A DNA stretch of 64,000 nucleotides from Gaiellasilicea sp963789355 (GTDB lineage: Bacteria > Actinomycetota > Thermoleophilia > Gaiellales > Gaiellaceae). Every line of letters begins with the position of its first letter. Position 1 is the first letter of the stretch. A program made the position numbers and the translations under genes. The notes under the pieces are model-generated. The model was not told where the DNA came from. It did not search any database and saw only the letters and a program-made list of their open reading frames with translations. Shown one piece after another: positions 58,998-64,000 of this stretch. The DNA lies in NCBI GenBank assembly GCA_963789355.1, contig CAWBKK010000010.1, positions 434,001-498,000 of the forward strand, read 5' to 3'.

Positions 58998-59083
58998 TGC
59001 TCAGGCCCGAGCGGCTCGAGGACGAACTCGGAAGTCTCGAGACCGAGCGGGACGTCGAAGTCGGGCGGAACGAACTCGGCCAC
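58998..59083 (-). pseudogene. N-terminal remnant of a GNAT acetyltransferase
   Basis: VAEFVPPDFDVPLGLETSEF followed by VLEPLGPEH is the typical start of a GNAT N-acetyltransferase (PPDFxVPLGLET). It is cut exactly at the edge of the 178-bp repeat. GTG start at 59083, TTG at 59110 also possible. The rest of the gene is gone. Confidence 0.65.
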
Positions 59084-59186
59084 GCGACCGATCGTAGAAC
59101 GCCGGCTCAAGGAGAGCTGGGGGAGCGAATCTCACCTCTTTCACTGGGACTCGCCTTCCGCAAAGCGAATCGACGATGATCCAACC

Positions 59187-60083
59187 GTGCCAGTCAGACC
59201 TCTGAGCGACGTACGAGCGATCGCCGCCACCGCAGTGGCGCTGCTGCTGGTGTCACTCGTGGCGCTGGCCAGCGGCGGCTCACCGTGGCACGCCGGCGAC
59301 CGGCAAGACGTCCCGGTGAGCGTCGTCAATGCGATCGCCGCCGCCGCGGGCGCGCTCGTCATCGGATCGCTGCTCCTCATCTGGGCGGGGACGCCCTCGG
59401 CGGAAAAGCGCCGGCAACGGAGGCGACGGCTCGGTGCGGGCGACCTCAAGGGGGTCGGGGCGTCTCTGTCGGCGGCCGGGAAGACCGCTGCGATCGTCGG
59501 CGGGGTGATCGCCCTGTTCCTGCTCCTCACGCTGCCGTTCCTCGTTCCCGATGCCTCGACCCCGCCCGGCGGCGCCACGCCGGAAAGCGCCGTGCCGCGG
59601 GGCCCCGCGAGCGCTCCCGCGCCGCGTGGACACGCGACCTCGAACACGCTGACGTGGCTCGTCGCCGGCTCGGCGGCCGCACTGCTCCTGGTCACGCCGG
59701 CGGCAGTCGTCGTCCGTCGTCGGCGCGCGCGGCGCGCACGTCAGGCGCTCGTTCCCGATGCGGCGGCGCGGGTCGGCTCCGACCTCAGGCGGTCGCTCGC
59801 AGACCTGGAGTCCGAGCGAGATCCGCGGCTTGCCGTCCAGCGCGCCTACGCGCGCATGGAGGAGTCGCTCGGTGAGGTCGAGCTCGCGCGAGCGCGGGAC
59901 GAGACCCCGACCGAGTTCACGGCCCGCGTACTGCGAGTGCTCGGCGCGAGCGCTGCGGCAGCGTCCGATCTCACCGGCCTCTTCGAGATCGCCCGGTTCA
60001 GCGACCACCCGATGGACGAGGACGACCGCAAGCGCGCGATCGCGTCGGTGCGGCGGGTCGAGGCGGAGGTGGCGCCGCGGTGA
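59187..60083 (+). CDS. DUF4129-like membrane protein of a MoxR/DUF58 operon
   Basis: A 298-residue protein, GTG start at 59187. Membrane helices at about 9-29, 49-66, 98-120 and 150-172, then a cytoplasmic C-terminal domain (RDPRLAVQRAYARMEESLGEVELARARDETPTEFTARVL... LTGLFEIARFSDHPMDEDDR) that matches the DUF4129 pattern. It heads an operon in which each gene overlaps the next by 1-4 nt. Confidence 0.82.
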   Translation: MPVRPLSDVRAIAATAVALLLVSLVALASGGSPWHAGDRQDVPVSVVNAIAAAAGALVIGSLLLIWAGTPSAEKRRQRRRRLGAGDLKGVGASLSAAGKTAAIVGGVIALFLLLTLPFLVPDASTPPGGATPESAVPRGPASAPAPRGHATSNTLTWLVAGSAAALLLVTPAAVVVRRRRARRARQALVPDAAARVGSDLRRSLADLESERDPRLAVQRAYARMEESLGEVELARARDETPTEFTARVLRVLGASAAAASDLTGLFEIARFSDHPMDEDDRKRAIASVRRVEAEVAPR

Positions 60084-60490
60084 ACGCGGGCACGGTCGTG
60101 CTCGCCGCCGCGCTGGCGCTCGCCGCAGCGCTCGCAGCCGCGACCGCGCTGCAGCTCCGACCCGCGCGGAAGCAGCAGTCACCGCCGCGTGCGCGGGACG
60201 ACGAGATGCCGTTGCGGCTGCGCCAGATCATGAACGACCTGCGGGAGAGCGAGCAATCGGAGTTCGGCGTCGACCGGTCGCTCCGGCCGCTGCTCGTCCC
60301 GATCGTCGCCGCACGCCTCGGCCGCCGCGGTGTCGACATGGCGCTCGCACCGCGGCGCGCGGAGGAGCTGCTCGGCGACGAGTTGTGGGAGATCGTCCGT
60401 CCTGACCGTCCGTCGGCCGCGTACCGCGTCGGCGAGGGTCTCGCCGGCGACGACCTGCAAACGGTGATCGAGCGGCTGGCGCGGCTGTGA
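60080..60490 (+). CDS. Hypothetical membrane-anchored protein
   Basis: A 136-residue protein, GTG start at 60080 overlapping the previous stop. One N-terminal helix (GTVVLAAALALAAALAAATALQL) and a helical domain (LRQIMNDLRESEQSEFGVDRSLRPLLVPIVAARLGRRGVDMAL). Found in similar MoxR operons as a conserved unknown, to my recollection. Confidence 0.7.
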   Translation: MNAGTVVLAAALALAAALAAATALQLRPARKQQSPPRARDDEMPLRLRQIMNDLRESEQSEFGVDRSLRPLLVPIVAARLGRRGVDMALAPRRAEELLGDELWEIVRPDRPSAAYRVGEGLAGDDLQTVIERLARL

Positions 60491-61461
60491 CCGACGAGGC
60501 GAAGGCCGGCGTCGCAGTCCAGGAGCTGGCGACCGCGGTGGCGGACGCCGTCGAGCAGGCGGTCATCGGCAAGCGAGATGCGGTCGAGCTGGCGCTGTTC
60601 GCCCTGCTCGCCGACGGCCACGTGCTGATCGAGGATCTTCCGGGGCTGGGCAAGACCCTGCTCGCCCGCTCCTTCGCGCAGGTGTGCGCGATGGACTTCG
60701 CCCGGATCCAGTTCACCCCAGACCTGATCCCGAGCGACATCACCGGGGCCTCGATCTACGACCGCTCCAGCGGCAGCTTCACGTTCGAGCCCGGGCCGAT
60801 CTTCACGAACATCCTGCTCGCCGACGAGATCAACCGCGCGCCGGGCAAGACGCAGGCCGCGTTGCTCGAGGCGATGGAAGAGCGGCAGGTGACGCTCGAG
60901 AACACGACGCGTCAGCTCGAGCCCCCGTTTCTCGTCCTCGCCACGCAGAACCCGATCGAGTACGAGGGGACGTACCCCCTGCCGGAGGCGCAGCTCGACC
61001 GTTTCCTCGTCCGGATCGCGATCGGCTATCCGTCGGAGGACGCGGAGCGCGACATCCTTCTCGAACGCTCACGTCGCCGGCGCGAGCGGATCGAGCTCGA
61101 GCCCGTCTGCGACCGGCAGGCGCTGCGGGCGATGCAGGCGGCGGTCGAGGAAGTGCACGTCGCCCCGCCGCTCGCCGCATATGCGGTCGCGATCGCGCGC
61201 GCGACGAGGGAGTCGCCGCAGCTGGCCGTCGGGGCCTCGCCGAGGGGCTCGCTCGCGCTGATGAAGCTGGCCCGCGCCCGCGCCGCGTATCTCGGCCGCG
61301 ACTTCGTCACGCCGGACGACATCAAGGCGGTGTCGATCCCCGCCCTCGCGCACAGGCTCACGCTGGCGCCGGAGCTCTGGGTGCAGCGAATCGATCCCGC
61401 CGAAGCGGTGCGGGCGGCCGTCGCGTCGGTACCGGTGCCGGTGCTGGACGAATTGTCGTGA
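60487..61461 (+). CDS. MoxR family AAA+ ATPase
   Basis: A 324-residue MoxR ATPase. VIGKRDAVELALFALLADGHVLIEDLPGLGKTLLA (Walker A at 52-57), IQFTPDLIPSDITGA, ILLADEINRAPGKTQAALLEAMEERQVT (Walker B and arginine) and ATQNPIEYEGTYPLPEAQLDRF are canonical. Start GTG at 60487 overlaps the previous gene by 4 nt. MoxR proteins act as chaperones for VWA/DUF58 partners such as the next gene product. Confidence 0.94.
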   Translation: MTDEAKAGVAVQELATAVADAVEQAVIGKRDAVELALFALLADGHVLIEDLPGLGKTLLARSFAQVCAMDFARIQFTPDLIPSDITGASIYDRSSGSFTFEPGPIFTNILLADEINRAPGKTQAALLEAMEERQVTLENTTRQLEPPFLVLATQNPIEYEGTYPLPEAQLDRFLVRIAIGYPSEDAERDILLERSRRRRERIELEPVCDRQALRAMQAAVEEVHVAPPLAAYAVAIARATRESPQLAVGASPRGSLALMKLARARAAYLGRDFVTPDDIKAVSIPALAHRLTLAPELWVQRIDPAEAVRAAVASVPVPVLDELS

Positions 61462-62702
61462 TGTTCGACCACCGCGCCGTCGTCTGGTTCGTCGTCGCTT
61501 CGGCTGGGCTCCTCGCCGGCCTCGCGACCGCGCAGCCGGCGCTCGTCGCGGTTGGGGCCGCTTTCCTGCTGCCGCTGCTCTACGGGCTCGCGGCGGGGCC
61601 GCCTCGGCCGCCCGAAGCGATCGTCCGGGTCTCGGCCGATCGCGTGATCGAGGGCGGGCGGGTCGAGCTCGAGCTGACGCTTGCCGCGTCGGACGAATGC
61701 CCCTGGCTCGACGTCGAGCTGCGGCTGCCGGAGCGCCTCGACGTGGCTGGCGCCTCCACACGACGCGTGCTCGCCCTCGATGCGGGCGAGACGCGCACGC
61801 TCGAGTTCTCGATCCACTGCCCTCGCTGGGGCGCCTTCCGCATCGCCTCGATCCGGCTCTCGGCACGCGATCAGCTTCACCTCCGTTCTGCCGAGGTCGT
61901 GCTCGAGCCGACCACGACGCTGCGGGTCTACCCGTCGGTCGAGAGGCTGCGACGGCTCGCCGGGCCGCGGGCGACACGTCCGGTGACCGGCAGCCGTCCG
62001 GCTGCGGTCGCCGGCGAAGGCATCGAGTTCGCGGAGCTCCGGTTTCTCGCTCCCGGCGAGCGTGCCCGGCGAGTCAACTGGCGTGCGACCGCCGCGCGCG
62101 GCCGGCTGCTGGTCAACGATCGGCGCCCCGAGCGAAGCTCCGACGTGGTCATCTTCCTCGACGCGCTCGGAGCCGCCGCGACCGGCGCGGCGAGCACGCT
62201 CGACCACGCCGTGCGCGCGGCCGCCTCGCTGACCGAGGCCTATCTCCGCCGGCGCGACCGCGTCGGGCTCCTCCGCTTCGGCGGGGACATCGAGTGGATC
62301 ATCCCCGGCTCGGGTTTGCGCCAGCAGTATCAGATCGCGGACGCCTTGCTCGAGAGCGAGCTCGCGCGAATGCATCGCTGGCAAGACACGAGCCTCATCC
62401 CGCGTCGGATCCTCCCGCCCCAGTCGCTGATCGTCGCGCTGACACCGCGGCTCGACTGGCGTGTCACGCGCGCGCTCCTCAATCTCCGCCGCCGCGGCTA
62501 CCAGGTCTCGATCGTCGAAGTCGATCCGCTCCCGTACCTCGCTGACGCCGAGGCCGCCGTCGGGCCCATCGCCTGGCGAACCTGGTTGCTCGAGCGGGAC
62601 ACCGTCCGAGCACAGCTCGCCGGCGCGGGGATCGCGCTCGCATCGTGGGGACCCGACGAGCCGATCGCCGCTGCTGTCGAGGCTCTCGCAGCGGCACGAT
62701 GA
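61461..62702 (+). CDS. DUF58 domain protein
   Basis: A 413-residue protein from the ATG at 61461 (sharing one base with the moxR stop). Two N-terminal helices, a beta-sandwich region (VSADRVIEGGRVELELTLAA), then the DUF58 core FAELRFLAPGERARRVNWRATAARGRLLVNDR and a VWA-like C-terminal part (VVIFLDALGAA). It is the usual MoxR partner; role probably in envelope stress or protein assembly. The frame opens upstream, but that part is antisense-like and was not used. Confidence 0.88.
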   Translation: MFDHRAVVWFVVASAGLLAGLATAQPALVAVGAAFLLPLLYGLAAGPPRPPEAIVRVSADRVIEGGRVELELTLAASDECPWLDVELRLPERLDVAGASTRRVLALDAGETRTLEFSIHCPRWGAFRIASIRLSARDQLHLRSAEVVLEPTTTLRVYPSVERLRRLAGPRATRPVTGSRPAAVAGEGIEFAELRFLAPGERARRVNWRATAARGRLLVNDRRPERSSDVVIFLDALGAAATGAASTLDHAVRAAASLTEAYLRRRDRVGLLRFGGDIEWIIPGSGLRQQYQIADALLESELARMHRWQDTSLIPRRILPPQSLIVALTPRLDWRVTRALLNLRRRGYQVSIVEVDPLPYLADAEAAVGPIAWRTWLLERDTVRAQLAGAGIALASWGPDEPIAAAVEALAAAR

Positions 62703-63115
62703 GCGGGAGGCGACTTCGGCGCGCCGCCGCAGCCGCGGCGCTCGGCCTCGGCGCCGTCCTCGGTGCGCTCGCGCTCCTCTACGGCGAAGATGTCCCCGTC
62801 TGGAGTATTCCGCTCCTCGCCGCCGCCGTCCTCATCTTCTTCGAACTCGTCTCGCTCTCCCGCGCCCCGGTGCCGGACGCGGCGGTCGAGCGCCCGGCTG
62901 TCACCGCTGTCCTGGTGCGGCGCCTGCTCGTCGCGGCGCTGCTCGCGTTCGCCGGCGCGACCGTCGCCCTCCTGGCGGCCGCCGTCCCCGCCCGACACGG
63001 CCTCGCCACCGGGCTCCTCGGTGCCGCGGCCGCGGCCGCGCTATTCCTCCTCGTCGCGGCGGTCGCGCGGCGGGGCGGCGAGGCCGGGATCCCCGGCGGA
63101 CGAGTGAGCAGGTGA
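62699..63115 (+). CDS. Membrane protein at end of MoxR operon
   Basis: A 138-residue protein from the ATG at 62699 overlapping the previous stop as ATGA. About four membrane helices (ALGLGAVLGALALLYG, WSIPLLAAAVLIFFELVSL, LLVAALLAFAGATVALLAAA, GLLGAAAAAALFLLVAAVA). Unknown function. Confidence 0.75.
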   Translation: MSGRRLRRAAAAAALGLGAVLGALALLYGEDVPVWSIPLLAAAVLIFFELVSLSRAPVPDAAVERPAVTAVLVRRLLVAALLAFAGATVALLAAAVPARHGLATGLLGAAAAAALFLLVAAVARRGGEAGIPGGRVSR

Positions 63116-63170
63116 CCGCGACGCGCTGCTGCCGCCTCGGGCGAGATATCGGGGATGTCGTTAGTGAGTG

Positions 63171-63194
63171 AAGGCGGCGGGAATCGAACCCGCG
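63171..63194 (-). other. tmRNA 3'-end-like sequence (third site)
   Basis: The minus strand gives CGCGGGTTCGATTCCCGCCG then CCTT, the conserved T-arm of tmRNA with its exact GGTTCGATTCC. An upstream frame ends in FRGFDSRRLHSLTTSP, the familiar translation of such sites by integrase-adjacent genes. No intact ssrA is seen to either side. The rest of the 351-bp gap (63116-63466) holds no gene I can support. Confidence 0.5.
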
Positions 63195-63466
63195 AAACGT
63201 TCCCGCCGACGAGGCGTTGAACTCCTCCATGGTGTGGCGGGAGGGCGTCGGACATGGCCGGCGGCGCCTGCTCCACCCGATCATCGACAGCGAGTGGACG
63301 GAGACGGAGCCTTCTCTGGTTTACGCGTTCGCGACCGAACCCAAAGGCATAGATCGTCGTCGACACCGGCGAGGTCGCCCGCGCCTCCGAGGCCAACGAC
63401 TTCGCGGGCTGGAACCGGGCCTGGGCTTTGGTCAGTGGGCGAGTCCATCCCGCCAGCGACGCCCGA

Positions 63467-64000
63467 CTAGGGGAGGTTCAGGAAGTCGGGAGTGATGGGT
63501 TGCGCGCGACTCGCGAGAGGCCCTCGAACGCGGCCGCTGCGAAGGTCGATCGAGAACCGCGCGCCGGACGCATCGACGTACGCGTAGCGGGCTGTTGCGC
63601 CGACGCGCGCGACCCTGCGTCCGTCGAGGGCGCGGAAGCGCAGCGTTCCGCCAGCGGAGTAGACGGTGATCCCGCTCGGGGCGTCGGCATCCCACGTGAG
63701 CAACGCATTCGCGCCGACCACGGCGTTGCGGACGTTCGGGTCGATCAGCCGTCCGGACCAGTCGCGCGTGTCGATCAGCCCCAGTCCGCGGCTTCCCCAG
63801 AAGGCGAGATAGCCGCGACCGAGCCAAGCCACCTCGCGGACGTCGGAAGTCAGCCCCGACGGGAGCGTCACCGCATGTGTCTTGAACTTCAGCGTCCTGA
63901 GATCGACGACCGCGAGCTCGCCGGCAGGCGACAAGAGGAACATGCGATTGCGGCGCACGTCGACCCCCGCCGACCCCGTGAACGGCAGCACCAGCTCGCG
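63467..64000 (-). CDS. Beta-propeller-like protein, 5' end beyond window
   Basis: At least 177 residues, open through the right edge. Repeated beta units such as RNRMFLLSPAGELAVVDLRTLKFKTHAV, VAWLGRGYLAFWGSRGLGLIDTRDW and ARYAYVDASGARFSIDLRSGRVRG look like blades of a propeller. No catalytic motif is visible in the part present. Signal peptide status is unknown because the start is missing. Confidence 0.75.
   Translation of the reverse strand, partial: RELVLPFTGSAGVDVRRNRMFLLSPAGELAVVDLRTLKFKTHAVTLPSGLTSDVREVAWLGRGYLAFWGSRGLGLIDTRDWSGRLIDPNVRNAVVGANALLTWDADAPSGITVYSAGGTLRFRALDGRRVARVGATARYAYVDASGARFSIDLRSGRVRGPLASRAQPITPDFLNLP

Noticed and set aside
53819..59083. Complete IS element or integron
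   Set aside because: There is no transposase or integrase gene and the repeats are direct, not inverted; treated as repeats with attachment-like edges.
1..64000. CRISPR array or prophage
   Set aside because: No regularly spaced repeats with unique spacers and no capsid, terminase or portal genes were seen.

Overview
The window is high-GC chromosomal DNA from an actinobacterium, probably of class Thermoleophilia (Gaiellales/Solirubrobacterales type). That placement is inferred from several things: the ruvCAB and pdxST-yebC genes, a monoderm Tad pilus locus with no secretin, secreted proteins with YQWQRC Ig-like repeats, many GTG starts and 4-nt start/stop overlaps. No rRNA or marker phylogeny is available here. 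Several genes carry isolated frameshifts (12.3 kb, and a cluster at 47.6-51.3 kb), which suggests either a draft assembly with indel errors or local decay.

1-8.4 kb: DNA repair and housekeeping. recJ runs off the left edge. A HelD-type RNA polymerase recycling helicase, a lytic transglycosylase and the tightly overlapping ruvC-ruvA-ruvB operon follow.

8.5-14.0 kb: a rightward operon that I consider the most interesting part of the window. It encodes an FHA protein, five very small proteins (four share a leader-like block ending in LPDREAMSL, three of those are close paralogues), a membrane M50-type metalloprotease with an N-terminal PqqD-like (RiPP-recognition-like) region, a secreted cysteine-pair protein with an acidic/Thr-rich tail, and a lipoprotein. 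It looks like a ribosomally made peptide system. The block, plus a TadG-like gene, sits between yebC and ruvC, which are usually adjacent in Actinobacteria.

14.0-28.8 kb: TadG-like VWA protein, yebC-pdxT-pdxS (translation factor and pyridoxal phosphate synthase), then a Tad/Flp pilus operon read leftward: flp, flp, flp-like, tadE, cpaB, cpaE, cpaF, VWA-tadB fusion, tadC, long coiled coil. Both canonical flp genes are preceded by the same conserved structured leader. A divergent M15-like peptidase follows.

28.8-45.5 kb: small conserved genes, a CAT-anticodon tRNA and yjbQ. Next is a polyamine/amine catabolism cluster (SDR, aldehyde dehydrogenase, PuuD-like, PuuA-like, divergent permease), then SDR-MFS. 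An 840-bp gene-free stretch holds two tandem copies of a structured RNA, each with its own promoter and operator-like palindrome. Another MFS gene, a serine hydrolase and secreted proteins complete the segment.

45.5-53.5 kb: dinB with a perfect LexA box over its start codon, a frameshifted secreted protein, a lone TOPRIM protein, a frameshifted LigD-type polymerase gene and membrane proteins.

53.8-59.1 kb: a cassette (membrane protein, LAL-type LuxR regulator, epoxide hydrolase) flanked by 178-bp perfect direct repeats. The outer end of each repeat resembles the 3' end of tmRNA, and broken genes lie at the junctions. 59.2-63.1 kb: a MoxR/DUF58 operon. The right edge carries a partial beta-propeller-like gene. 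A double-hairpin repeat family (six copies) is scattered through intergenic regions of the window.
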